Positions 43,205 through 51,085 of a DNA stretch of 64,000 nucleotides are shown piece after piece. Below the pieces are notes generated by a model, which worked only from the letters and a program-made list of their open reading frames with translations, did not search any database and was not told the origin of the DNA. Location of the stretch: NCBI GenBank assembly GCA_036794825.1, contig DAIRGA010000019.1, forward strand, positions 1 through 64,000. Reading direction: 5' to 3'. The stretch comes from RZYY01 sp036794825. Its GTDB lineage: Bacteria > Bacteroidota > Bacteroidia > Bacteroidales > 4484-276. A program made the translations under genes and the position numbers. Position 1 is the first letter of the stretch, and the number at the start of each line of letters is the position of its first letter.

Positions 43205-44236
43205 ATGAAGGTTAATGGCATAGAATACAGGACGATATGGATGGAAGGCCGGTCGGTGTTTATGATTGACCAGAACAGGCTGCCGTTTGAGTTTGCCATT
43301 TTCAGGTCGGATGATTACCTGGCCACCTGCCGTGCAATTGTTGACATGACCACGCGCGGCGCAGGCGCTATTGGAGCAGCGGCAGGTTTTGCCATGGCGC
43401 AGGCATTTCTGATGGCGCCCGCAAAAAATACTGAAGAATTTATTCAGCAGGCAAAAACCGATATCCAACACACAAGACCTACTGCCCGCAATTTGTTTTA
43501 TGCCGTGGAGCTGGTTTTCGAAGCCGGATTGAAATCCCCGAAATCCGCCTTCGACATGGCTCTGCAGGTTGCTGCAAAAGATATTTCCGATTCGAGAGCC
43601 ATCGGGCATTTCGGCAACGAATTGATCTCTGAAAAATGCAACATCCTTACCCATTGCAACGCAGGCTGGCTGGCGTTTGTGGATTATGGTACCGCGCTCT
43701 CTCCAATCTATACGGCGCAGCAGGCAGGTAAAAAGGTTTTTGTGTGGGCCGACGAAACGCGGCCGCGTGGACAGGGCGCCCGGCTTACGGCGTGGGAGCT
43801 GAACAACGCCAGCATTCCGCATCAGATCGTACCCGACACAGCCGGCGCATGGCTGATGGCGCAGGGAAAAGTGGATATGATCATCACCGGCGCCGACCGC
43901 ATTGCGGCAAACGGAGACACGGCCAACAAGATCGGAACGTTTGAAAAAGCAATCGTCGCTCAATATTTTGGAATCCCGTTCTACATCGCCGCTCCAACCT
44001 CCACTTTCGACCTGAACTGTAAATCAGGAAGCGATATTGTGATTGAGCAGCGAAGCGATGAGGAAGTGCTTTTTCAATCCGGACCTGACGAAACAGGTGT
44101 TTTGCGCAAAATCCGTGTAGCCTCACCCGGATCAATCGCCATAAACCCGGCTTTTGATGTAACTCCGGCAAGTTTGATAACAGGAATAATTACCGAAAAA
44201 GGCATCTTGAAGCCAGGGCAAATTCCAGGAACTTAG
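43205..44236 (+). CDS. mtnA: S-methyl-5-thioribose-1-phosphate isomerase
   Basis: 343 residues. Conserved blocks MTTRGAGAIGAAAG, THCNAGWLAF, ADETRPRGQGARLTAWEL and TGADRIAANGDTANKIGT (catalytic Cys in HCN and Asp in TGADRI). It turns methylthioribose-1-phosphate into methylthioribulose-1-phosphate in methionine salvage. No other salvage gene lies near it. A heptanucleotide repeat occupies the space just before the ATG, so the true ribosome site is unclear. Confidence 0.93.
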   Translation: MKVNGIEYRTIWMEGRSVFMIDQNRLPFEFAIFRSDDYLATCRAIVDMTTRGAGAIGAAAGFAMAQAFLMAPAKNTEEFIQQAKTDIQHTRPTARNLFYAVELVFEAGLKSPKSAFDMALQVAAKDISDSRAIGHFGNELISEKCNILTHCNAGWLAFVDYGTALSPIYTAQQAGKKVFVWADETRPRGQGARLTAWELNNASIPHQIVPDTAGAWLMAQGKVDMIITGADRIAANGDTANKIGTFEKAIVAQYFGIPFYIAAPTSTFDLNCKSGSDIVIEQRSDEEVLFQSGPDETGVLRKIRVASPGSIAINPAFDVTPASLITGIITEKGILKPGQIPGT

Positions 44237-44308
44237 ACGAAGTTCTTATAAATTCACGGAGTGTCTTCTGTTTGGAGTCATGGACAATATCGAATATTGA
44301 ATGAGAAA

Positions 44309-44386
44309 GTCACCCGGTGAATCATCTGCAAAGCACGCTGCAGTTTCAGGTTTGGAGGGTATTTGGCAGGATTCACGGGGTCAATT
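44309..44386. repeat. 78-bp interspersed repeat, copy A
   Basis: Starts GTCACCCGGTGAAT, core GCAAAGCACGCTGCAGTTTC, ends ATTCACGGGGTCAATT. Three relatives lie between 49923 and 50327. The ends are themselves near-palindromes (TTCACC/GGTGAA). Confidence 0.7.
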
Positions 44387-44398
44387 CGGGGTTTAACC

Positions 44399-44429
44399 GT
44401 CATAGTATGGCTCCCAGCCATACTATGAC
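44399..44429. other. perfect 14-bp inverted repeat
   Basis: GTCATAGTATGGCT, loop CCC, AGCCATACTATGAC. No T tract follows, so it may stop mtnA transcription weakly or be a mobile palindrome. It lies 163 bases after the mtnA stop. Confidence 0.6.
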
Positions 44430-44488
44430 TATGAACAAGTTTGCTCACTCAAAATTTTTTTATTTACTTTGCTAAGTAAATTTTAACC

Positions 44489-44652
44489 ATGATTAGTAAA
44501 TCGGCAAAGATGAATGAAAACAGGTATAATACAGCCCCCCCCCCCCGAAAATCATTAAGGAATTAGGAAGCAAACCATCAAGCGGAGGGAGAGATGAAAT
44601 ACACCAGACACTTTTTAAACCGGCCTGGTACCGGAGGTTGTTTCCACCTTAA
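44489..44652 (+). pseudogene. short ORF interrupted by a 12-C tract, perhaps phase-variable
   Basis: From the ATG at 44489 the frame reads MISKSAKMNENRYNTA and enters twelve C's at 44535-44546; with this count it stops 8 codons later. With 10 or 13 C's it continues as KIIKELGSKPSSGGRDEIHQ and on to a TAA at 44650-44652 (about 54 residues). Either a switch by slipped-strand mispairing or a sequencing artefact. Confidence 0.3.
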
Positions 44653-44665
44653 GATGATATGTTTT

Positions 44666-44698
44666 GAGCGCTTCGATTGACTGATCACCGAAGCGCTC
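44666..44698 (+). other. hairpin in the 5' region of the T9SS gene
   Basis: GAGCGCTTCG, 13-base loop, CGAAGCGCTC: a 10-bp perfect stem 49 bases before the ATG at 44748. No T run follows, so it is not a classical terminator. Confidence 0.55.
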
Positions 44699-44747
44699 CA
44701 ATTCTGAAATCTTTAAAATTATTAATCACTAACTAAAAGAGATAAAA

Positions 44748-46586
44748 ATGAAGAAAAGAGGTGGCAATGCCTATAGTATCCATGTAAATGGCATCAACAA
44801 TTTCGTTGTGTTGAACTCCGATTTCTATATCGGTTTTAATGCGCCTGAAATGGATCAGTGCGACAGCGAAGGCAGAAGCGCCTCCGGTTACGGCATATTC
44901 ACATCCAATTGCACCGGCTTTGCCATCGAAGAAAACTACTTTACAAAAAAAGCAGGATCGGCCAACTGGCCCATTTACACAGGTATCCACATTGCCGAAA
45001 CCCAGGCTGCCGACCAGGTGTACCGTAACACCTTCAATAACCTGAATCATGGGAATTATGCGGTAGGGAAGAATTATAAACAACCAAACTATTTCTTTCA
45101 AGGCCTTGCCTATTACTGCAATGAAAACTCCGGAAACTTTGCCGACTTCTTTGTAGAACCGGATAATGATGAACTAAAAATATCCGGTATTCAGTCCAAG
45201 CAGGGAGACGACAACTTTGTTACAGGCAATACCTTTACATCCACTGGCAATACCTGGCATTTCTATAACGGGGGCGATTACCTTGTTGGATACTATTACT
45301 GCAATTACTGCGATGATGAAAGCCCGGCCGAGTCTAAAATCTTCCAGGTTACCGACAATCCTAAAAACTTCAGCAACAACTGTCCATCGCATTATGGCGG
45401 TGGTGGCGGCAGCGCAGGCAGAGGCATTGTGCTCAGCCCGGATGAAAAACAGGAAGCCGAAATGGAATTTGCCGTCAACCTATCGAATTACACTAATGTG
45501 AAAACATTGTATGATGACCTGAAAGATGGAGGCAACACCGATGCTGTAATTTCTGATATAGAAAATGCATGGCCAACTGATACCTGGGAACTCAGGGCCG
45601 AATTACTTGGTAAATCCCCTCACCTTTCAATGGAAGTACTTAAAGCCGCAGCAGATAAAACCGATGTATTGCCCGAAAGCATTATCTTTGAGGTCTTAGC
45701 TGCCAATCCCGATGAACTGAAAAAAGAAGAGCTCATAAAATACCTTGAGGATAAAGCAGACCCACTGCCAGGGTATATGGTCAATATCCTCAGGCATCTG
45801 GCACATGGAACCACTTACAAAACCGTATTGGAGCAACATATGGCACATTATAACCAGGTTAAAACCAGGGCGGCTTATGACATCGTTCGCAGTTTGCTTA
45901 ATGATACAATCAGCGTTCCTGAGCAGTTGCGCAACTGGCTCGACAATGTGGGAGGTAAACGGGCAGATGAGCAGATCATAGCCACATACCTGGCTGAAAA
46001 CAACTACACAAATGCCCTGGCACTGGCCAATATGATGCCTTCGTTATATGCTTATTCAGGAAATGAATTGACTGAGCACAGCTTTTACATGGACTTGCTG
46101 AACCAGCAAATTAACCTTGAGCAACAGCAACGAAGCATTTTCGATCTTGACAGTTTAGAGCTAGCCAATCTGATTTTCATAGCTGAAAACAGCCGGGGAA
46201 CGGCAGGCTTACAGGCTAAGGGGATATTGGAGTACGCATACGGACACCACTTCTGCAATTGTTTGAACATAAGCGATATGAGTGGGTTCAAGCGAAGTGG
46301 CTCCATCAACCCTAACGACCTGGCCAAATTGCATGGTGTTGAAATTAATGCTCATCCCAACCCGGCAAGCCAGTGGGTGGCTTTCAACTATACCTTGCCT
46401 GCAAATACTTACCAGGGTGAAATAAAAATCGTGGATGCAAAAGGAGCGGTAATTGATTCCTTTACCGTCACAGGTGCACAGGGACAGCAGGTGTGGGATA
46501 CCCGAAGCATTAAGCCCGGTGTTTATTTCTACACATTGAGTGTTGGTGAGTTTACAAAAGCCGGGAAGTTATTAATAAATAAGTAA
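44748..46586 (+). CDS. T9SS-sorted beta-helix-like protein lacking a signal peptide
   Basis: 612 residues. The N-terminal part looks like a right-handed beta-helix (NNFVVLNSDFYIGFN, GYGIFTSNCTGFAIEENYF), the middle is a helical region (about 240-500), and the end is a T9SS type A domain (INAHPNPASQWVAFNYTLP ... GVYFYTLSVGEFTKAGKLLIN). Such domains direct secretion through the type IX machinery, which needs a Sec signal first. Here MKKRGGNAYS is followed at once by helix repeats with no hydrophobic core. Either the 5' end is deleted or the assembly has collapsed. Confidence 0.75.
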   Translation: MKKRGGNAYSIHVNGINNFVVLNSDFYIGFNAPEMDQCDSEGRSASGYGIFTSNCTGFAIEENYFTKKAGSANWPIYTGIHIAETQAADQVYRNTFNNLNHGNYAVGKNYKQPNYFFQGLAYYCNENSGNFADFFVEPDNDELKISGIQSKQGDDNFVTGNTFTSTGNTWHFYNGGDYLVGYYYCNYCDDESPAESKIFQVTDNPKNFSNNCPSHYGGGGGSAGRGIVLSPDEKQEAEMEFAVNLSNYTNVKTLYDDLKDGGNTDAVISDIENAWPTDTWELRAELLGKSPHLSMEVLKAAADKTDVLPESIIFEVLAANPDELKKEELIKYLEDKADPLPGYMVNILRHLAHGTTYKTVLEQHMAHYNQVKTRAAYDIVRSLLNDTISVPEQLRNWLDNVGGKRADEQIIATYLAENNYTNALALANMMPSLYAYSGNELTEHSFYMDLLNQQINLEQQQRSIFDLDSLELANLIFIAENSRGTAGLQAKGILEYAYGHHFCNCLNISDMSGFKRSGSINPNDLAKLHGVEINAHPNPASQWVAFNYTLPANTYQGEIKIVDAKGAVIDSFTVTGAQGQQVWDTRSIKPGVYFYTLSVGEFTKAGKLLINK

Positions 46587-46597
46587 AAGGTTCACAA

Positions 46598-46627
46598 AAG
46601 CGCTATGGCAATGTTGCCATAGCGCTT
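46598..46627 (+). terminator. hairpin after the first T9SS gene
   Basis: AAGCGCTATGGCAA, TG, TTGCCATAGCGCTT: 14-bp perfect stem, 12 bases after the stop codon, then AATTCAATTT. The T tract is poor, so termination is likely but not certain. The next gene starts 13 bases later. Confidence 0.55.
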
Positions 46628-46640
46628 AATTCAATTTAAA

Positions 46641-48266
46641 ATGAAAAAACTAATTATCTTATTTCTTTTTGCCGCAGCGTACCATTCACTAATTTTCAGT
46701 CAGAATTTTGAAATTATATGGCAACAATGCTATGGTGGAAGCCAGGAAGAGTTAGTGTATGATGCTGCAGTGATTAATGATAAATTATACATCGTTGGAG
46801 CTACAAAGTCTCAAGATGGCGATGTTTCTTTCAATCATGGCACGGCTGATGCCTGGCTAATTGTAGCAGACACAGTAGGCAACATTATTTGGGAAAAGAC
46901 TTATGGAGGAAGTAATGGTGATTGGTTTGCTAAAATCCTGCCAACTGACAATAATACAATTTACTTGCTAGGCTCAACTGCTTCATCTGATGGTGATATA
47001 AGCTATGACCCTTACCCTGGTTCAAGGGATATTTGGGTTGTAAAAATTGACATCCTGGGTAATATTTTATGGGAAAAAGTAATAGGTGGAGGAATGATTG
47101 ATAATGTAGAATCGGGCGCATTAGCAAGCGATGGCGGTGTTGTCGTTTTTGGCTGGACCGGCTCACAGGACGGAGAGGTAACCGTTAATTATGGCATGTA
47201 TGATATGTGGTTGGTGAAGCTAAACAGCGATGGCGATATTGAGTGGGATAAAAGCTTTGGCACCGATGATTTTGACTATGGCACAGCCATTATTTCTACT
47301 TCTGATGGAGGATTTTTAATTGGAGGGGTATCAACAATAGGTAATGGCGGAAACTTAACATGTATTCCTTTTAATCTTAACGCCGAAGCTATTATTATTA
47401 AGTTGGATTCAATTGGAAATATAGAATGGCAGAACTGTTACGGAGGCAGCGGGCATGATGGAGTAAATGCCCTGTTAGAAGTTTATGATGGCTATATTAT
47501 TTCGGCTTATGGTTCATCTGCCGATGGAGATTTAAGCGGAAGTGGCTGGCATGGTAACTCAGATATTTGGATTATAAAGATTGATTATTGGGGTAATATA
47601 ATCTGGCAGAAATGCTATGGTGGGTCAAGGTATGAAAGCGCACTCAATATTTTTTCAACAACTGACAATCATCTTGTTATTATAGGAGCAACAGAATCAA
47701 AGGATGGTGACATAACTAATAATCATTCCATTAGTGAATATAGTAATGATATTTGGGTTTTGAAGATTAACAATGTTGGAGATATAATTACACAAAAGTG
47801 TTTCGGCGGTATAGGAAATGATTTTATAATGAGCGGCGCTTTGCAAAAGAGCGATAACAATTATGTAATAGCCGCTTACACAAATTACGGCCCTTCCTTT
47901 GATGTAGGCTGCACCCCCTATGGTGGAAACGGTGATATAGATTACTGGGTATTTGAGATAATGCTGGACGATACCACCAATGTAATTGAGCCGGTTGCTG
48001 GCGAAAGGGGATTGTGGGTTTATCCCAATCCGGCAAAAGAATACATTCAGTTCGAAGTTCGAAGTTGGAAGTTCGAAGTTATGGAATTCCGGTTGTTTGA
48101 TGTTTTTGGCAGGCAGGTGGCTGAGAAGCAAATAACTTCAGAACAAACCATTTTAGATGTAACCCTGCTGCCGGATGGGATTTATTTTTACCGGATTTAC
48201 CCCGTCCCTTCGGGGGAGGAATCAAATGAAGTAACCTACTCGGGAAAAATTGTAATTCTAAAATAA
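46641..48266 (+). CDS. secreted T9SS protein with repeated WxxCYGG blades
   Basis: 541 residues. Signal peptide LIILFLFAAAYHSLIFSQ, then about eight repeats of a 50-residue unit with D-x-W-x-x-K-I/L-D, G-N-I-x-W-x-K and CYGGS-x-x-D (as in IIWQQCYGGSQEE and NIIWQKCYGGSRYE), probably a beta-propeller. The end is a T9SS type A domain (LWVYPNPAKEYIQF ... GIYFYRIY). A heptanucleotide repeat is embedded at the start of that domain. The next gene is a paralogue 43 bases away. Confidence 0.85.
   Translation: MKKLIILFLFAAAYHSLIFSQNFEIIWQQCYGGSQEELVYDAAVINDKLYIVGATKSQDGDVSFNHGTADAWLIVADTVGNIIWEKTYGGSNGDWFAKILPTDNNTIYLLGSTASSDGDISYDPYPGSRDIWVVKIDILGNILWEKVIGGGMIDNVESGALASDGGVVVFGWTGSQDGEVTVNYGMYDMWLVKLNSDGDIEWDKSFGTDDFDYGTAIISTSDGGFLIGGVSTIGNGGNLTCIPFNLNAEAIIIKLDSIGNIEWQNCYGGSGHDGVNALLEVYDGYIISAYGSSADGDLSGSGWHGNSDIWIIKIDYWGNIIWQKCYGGSRYESALNIFSTTDNHLVIIGATESKDGDITNNHSISEYSNDIWVLKINNVGDIITQKCFGGIGNDFIMSGALQKSDNNYVIAAYTNYGPSFDVGCTPYGGNGDIDYWVFEIMLDDTTNVIEPVAGERGLWVYPNPAKEYIQFEVRSWKFEVMEFRLFDVFGRQVAEKQITSEQTILDVTLLPDGIYFYRIYPVPSGEESNEVTYSGKIVILK
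48049..48080 (+). repeat. intragenic heptanucleotide repeat
   Basis: AGTTCGA, AGTTCGA, AGTTGGA, AGTTCGA, AGTT: period 7, within the T9SS domain coding sequence. It adds FEVRSWKFEV to the protein between the PNP motif and the next strand. Confidence 0.7.
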
Positions 48267-48273
48267 TTCTATT

Positions 48274-48306
48274 AAGGTGTCGGGTTAAAATCCGACACCT
48301 TTTTTA
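48274..48306 (+). terminator. Rho-independent terminator
   Basis: AAGGTGTCGG, loop GTTAAAAT, CCGACACCTT and then T's: a 10-bp perfect stem directly after the second T9SS gene. The following gene starts three bases after it. Confidence 0.8.
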
Positions 48307-48308
48307 TC

Positions 48309-49916
48309 TTGAAAACTATGAAAGCAATAATTGTAAAACTACTCTATTTGATATTTCCATTAATTTCCTTTGCTCAAATGCCTGATATACAATGGCAAAA
48401 ATGTTTTGGTACAAATGAAGTAGATTATGCTATGTGTATTTCGGAAACTGATCATGGGTATATGTTCGGGATAGCTATTTATACTGATGGCCCAGGTATT
48501 TCAAATTACCATGGTGGCGGAGATATTTGGATAATAAATACGGATAGTACGGGAAATATTATTTGGGAAAAATGCTTTGGAGGAAGCAATGGTGAGACAT
48601 GTAATAAAATCCTAAAGTTAAACAATAATGAGTTTTACATCGTTGGTAGCACTAATTCCCTTGATGGGGATATTAGTTGCGGTACACTTTATGGATCATC
48701 AGACTTCTGGATTATTAAAATTAATGGTGATGGTGACATTCTTTGGGATCGTTGTTACGGTAGCCTTGGTCCTGACGAAATGCGGGATGCAGTATTAACC
48801 CCTGACGGAGGATTGCTGTTCATGGGGCGTATATCGAATAACGGCGGGAATGTGACAAACTATTATGGTTCGTATGATATTTGGTTCTGCAAAATAGATT
48901 CCCTGGGCAATATCGAGTGGGAGAAAACGGTGGGCAACCAGTCATTAGACAACGGCATCAGTATGCAACTAATTTCGGATACAAGTTTTGCCTTTATCGG
49001 CGGGTATGATGATCCGGGAGGAATGATAGATTGTGAAATTGCAGTTTCTGGGTTCTATTCTGATGTATATTTGGTGGAAATGAGTTTAGCGGAGGGTGAT
49101 ATCTTAAATATCTATTGTTACGGAGGGAGTGGAAATGATCTTGGATTTTATTTTGAAAAACTAGATGATGGATATATTTTTGCAGCTTATACTAACTCTT
49201 ATGATGGAGATGTGTCAGGATTTCATGGTGGCAGTGATATGTGGGTAGTAAGAACAAATGATCAGGGACAAATAGTTTGGCAGCGATGCATTGGAGGATC
49301 CTTTTACGAGATACCTAGTTACATTACCCAGGTAGATGACGGAGGATTTCTTGTAATTGGATATACGAGTTCACATAACGGGGATGTAACCCATAATCAC
49401 TCACACCAGGGCGGGGCGTGGTACGATATATGGGTGGTAAAACTAACAGCAGTTGGAGAGATTGAATGGGATAAATGCTATGGTGGACTTGGAACAGAAC
49501 GTTTTTTTGGTACTCATTCCATTTTGAAAAAAAGCGATTACATTTACGTTTTTAATGCAGAGGCCCAATTTAATTCTATTGATGTGCAGTGTGAAATACA
49601 TGGGGAAAGAGATGCATGGGTATTTGAGATAGCGTTGCCGGATACCACAAGTGTAATCATCCCGCCGGCAAGCGCAGGTGAAATAAGGGTTTATCCCAAC
49701 CCCGCAACCACCGAACTCTGGCTGCAACTGCCAGAAAACATGCCGTTTAATCAAGCGCAAATTGAGCTTTACGGCCCAACAGGCAAGCTGCTTTACAAGG
49801 CACAGCTTGAAAGCCGGTTTCATAAGATAGAAACCGCCCACCTGCCGCCAGGATTGTACCTGGTAAGGATGTGGGATGGGAAAAAATGGAGAACAGAGAA
49901 AGTGGTGGTGGAATAA
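48309..49916 (+). CDS. secreted T9SS protein, paralogue of the previous gene
   Basis: 535 residues. Signal peptide IIVKLLYLIFPLISFAQ, then the same repeated unit (IIWEKCFGGSNGETCNK, ILWDRCYGSLGPDEMRD, IVWQRCIGGSFYEIPSY), and a T9SS type A domain (IRVYPNPATTELWLQLP ... GLYLVRMWDGKKWRTEKVVVE). A second ATG three codons in (MKAIIVKLL) is also usable. Tandem duplication with the preceding gene is clear from shared layout; the function of the propeller is unknown. Confidence 0.85.
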   Translation: MKTMKAIIVKLLYLIFPLISFAQMPDIQWQKCFGTNEVDYAMCISETDHGYMFGIAIYTDGPGISNYHGGGDIWIINTDSTGNIIWEKCFGGSNGETCNKILKLNNNEFYIVGSTNSLDGDISCGTLYGSSDFWIIKINGDGDILWDRCYGSLGPDEMRDAVLTPDGGLLFMGRISNNGGNVTNYYGSYDIWFCKIDSLGNIEWEKTVGNQSLDNGISMQLISDTSFAFIGGYDDPGGMIDCEIAVSGFYSDVYLVEMSLAEGDILNIYCYGGSGNDLGFYFEKLDDGYIFAAYTNSYDGDVSGFHGGSDMWVVRTNDQGQIVWQRCIGGSFYEIPSYITQVDDGGFLVIGYTSSHNGDVTHNHSHQGGAWYDIWVVKLTAVGEIEWDKCYGGLGTERFFGTHSILKKSDYIYVFNAEAQFNSIDVQCEIHGERDAWVFEIALPDTTSVIIPPASAGEIRVYPNPATTELWLQLPENMPFNQAQIELYGPTGKLLYKAQLESRFHKIETAHLPPGLYLVRMWDGKKWRTEKVVVE

Positions 49917-49922
49917 AAACAA

Positions 49923-50000
49923 GTCACCCGGTGAATCATCTGCAAAGCACGCTGTAGTTTCAGGATTGGTGGGTGTTTGGTAACATTCACAGGGTGAATT
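49923..50000. repeat. 78-bp interspersed repeat, copy B
   Basis: GTCACCCGGTGAATC start, core GCAAAGCACGCTGTAGTTTC, end ATTCACAGGGTGAATT. Nearly identical to copy A at its left half. Confidence 0.75.
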
Positions 50001-50001
50001 G

Positions 50002-50043
50002 GAATATCGAATATCGAACAAGGAATATCGAATATTGAATGAA
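50002..50043. repeat. heptanucleotide repeat, six units
   Basis: GAATATC, GAATATC, GAACAAG, GAATATC, GAATATT, GAATGAA: strict period 7, filling the space between two copies of the 78-bp repeat. Confidence 0.75.
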
Positions 50044-50047
50044 AAAC

Positions 50048-50126
50048 ATTCACCCGGTGAATTGCCTGCAAAAGCCACCGCAGTTTGAGGTTTGGTGGGA
50101 GTTTGGGAACATTCACAGGGTGAATT
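50048..50126. repeat. 78-bp interspersed repeat, copy C
   Basis: ATTCACCCGGTGAATT start, core AAAGCCACCGCAGTTTGAGG, end ATTCACAGGGTGAATT. Both ends are near-perfect palindromes. Confidence 0.75.
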
Positions 50127-50248
50127 GTAAACCGGGATGAAAGCTTTGCTGCGCAGGCTTTGAGCGGGAGGAGGGGATGGCAACCCCGAGCTTTAATGAC
50201 CAAAAGTTATAACTAAAAGTCATTACAATGACCCACGGTTATTTACTT

Positions 50249-50327
50249 CTTCACCGTATTTCACCTACCAAAGCCACGTTAGTTCCAGGTTTGGTGGGAG
50301 TTTGAAATCATTCCCCGGGTGAATTGA
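50249..50327. repeat. 78-bp interspersed repeat, copy D (diverged)
   Basis: Left end degenerate (TCTTCACCGTATTTCACC), core CCAGGTTTGGTGGGAGTTTG as in copy C, end ATTCCCCGGGTGAATT. It is followed by further GAAT-heptamers (50326-50346). Confidence 0.6.
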
Positions 50328-50368
50328 ATTATGAATGTTGAACCTTGACCATCGGAAATCACAACCGC

Positions 50369-51085
50369 TCAGTACTTCCCTCCATCTCCTTTAAGCATAG
50401 GCACAAACCGCACCGGCAAAGCGGATTCGCGGATGATTTTGCCATTCTGTTTTCGCAGCAGGACCAGTTCCTGAACGGTGTTTTCTTTTCCCACCGGTAT
50501 AACCAACCTGCCACCTTCGGCCAGTTGATCCTGCAAGGGCTGTGGTATATCCGATGGTGCGCAGGTTACGATGATGGCATCGAACGGCGCATGTTCCGGC
50601 CAGCCCTTATATCCGTCGCCAATTTTCACGAAAACGTTTATATAGCCAAGTTCTGTCAGCAATTTTTTGGATCGCTGTCCCAGCGGCTCGATGATTTCGA
50701 TGGTGAAGACGCTGTCAACCAGTTCGCCGAGGATAGCAGCCTGGTAGCCGGAACCGGTTCCGATTTCGAGCACTTTGTCGGTTCTTTTCAGTTCAAGCAA
50801 TTCGGTCATAAAAGCTACCAGCGACGGCTGGGAAATGGTTTGCCCTTCGCCGATCGGCAGCGGCTGGTCGCGGTAAGCATAAGGCTGCATGTTGGAGGGC
50901 ACAAAGCGATGACGCTCAACCTTATACATGGCTGACAACACCTTTGGATCTGTAACACCCTGACCTTCGATATAAACCTTAACCAGCTCCTCCCGCTCAT
51001 GTTTCCTACCCGTATCCTGAGTGCTCTGGCCGTTACATTGACCGAAGCCAACCATTAAAGCCAAAATCAACCACAGGCTATTCAT
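50369..51085 (-). CDS. pcm: protein-L-isoaspartate O-methyltransferase, exported
   Basis: 238 residues from the ATG of MNSLWLILALMVGF, which overlaps the stop of the upstream gene (ATGAATAG); a longer frame would run far into that gene. The hydrophobic start and FGQCNGQ look like a signal or lipobox, so the enzyme is probably periplasmic. Core blocks: HRFVPSNMQPYAYRDQPLPIGEGQTISQP (PCMT motif, read in parts), VLEIGTGSGYQAAIL (SAM site), and PFDAIIVTCAPSDIP. It repairs isoaspartyl residues in aged proteins. Confidence 0.9.
   Translation of the reverse strand: MNSLWLILALMVGFGQCNGQSTQDTGRKHEREELVKVYIEGQGVTDPKVLSAMYKVERHRFVPSNMQPYAYRDQPLPIGEGQTISQPSLVAFMTELLELKRTDKVLEIGTGSGYQAAILGELVDSVFTIEIIEPLGQRSKKLLTELGYINVFVKIGDGYKGWPEHAPFDAIIVTCAPSDIPQPLQDQLAEGGRLVIPVGKENTVQELVLLRKQNGKIIRESALPVRFVPMLKGDGGKY

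Noticed and set aside
48201..48225. Second copy of the GC-rich palindrome seen in the methylase
   Set aside because: CCCGTCCCTTCGGGGGAGG in the T9SS gene shares only a short CCCTTCGGG core, too weak to count as the same repeat.
49443..50183. Minus-strand open frame of 246 codons across the repeat patch
   Set aside because: It is antisense to the T9SS paralogue and then runs through the 78-bp and heptamer repeats, giving repeated NSPCECxQTPT words; it is a product of the repeats rather than a gene.
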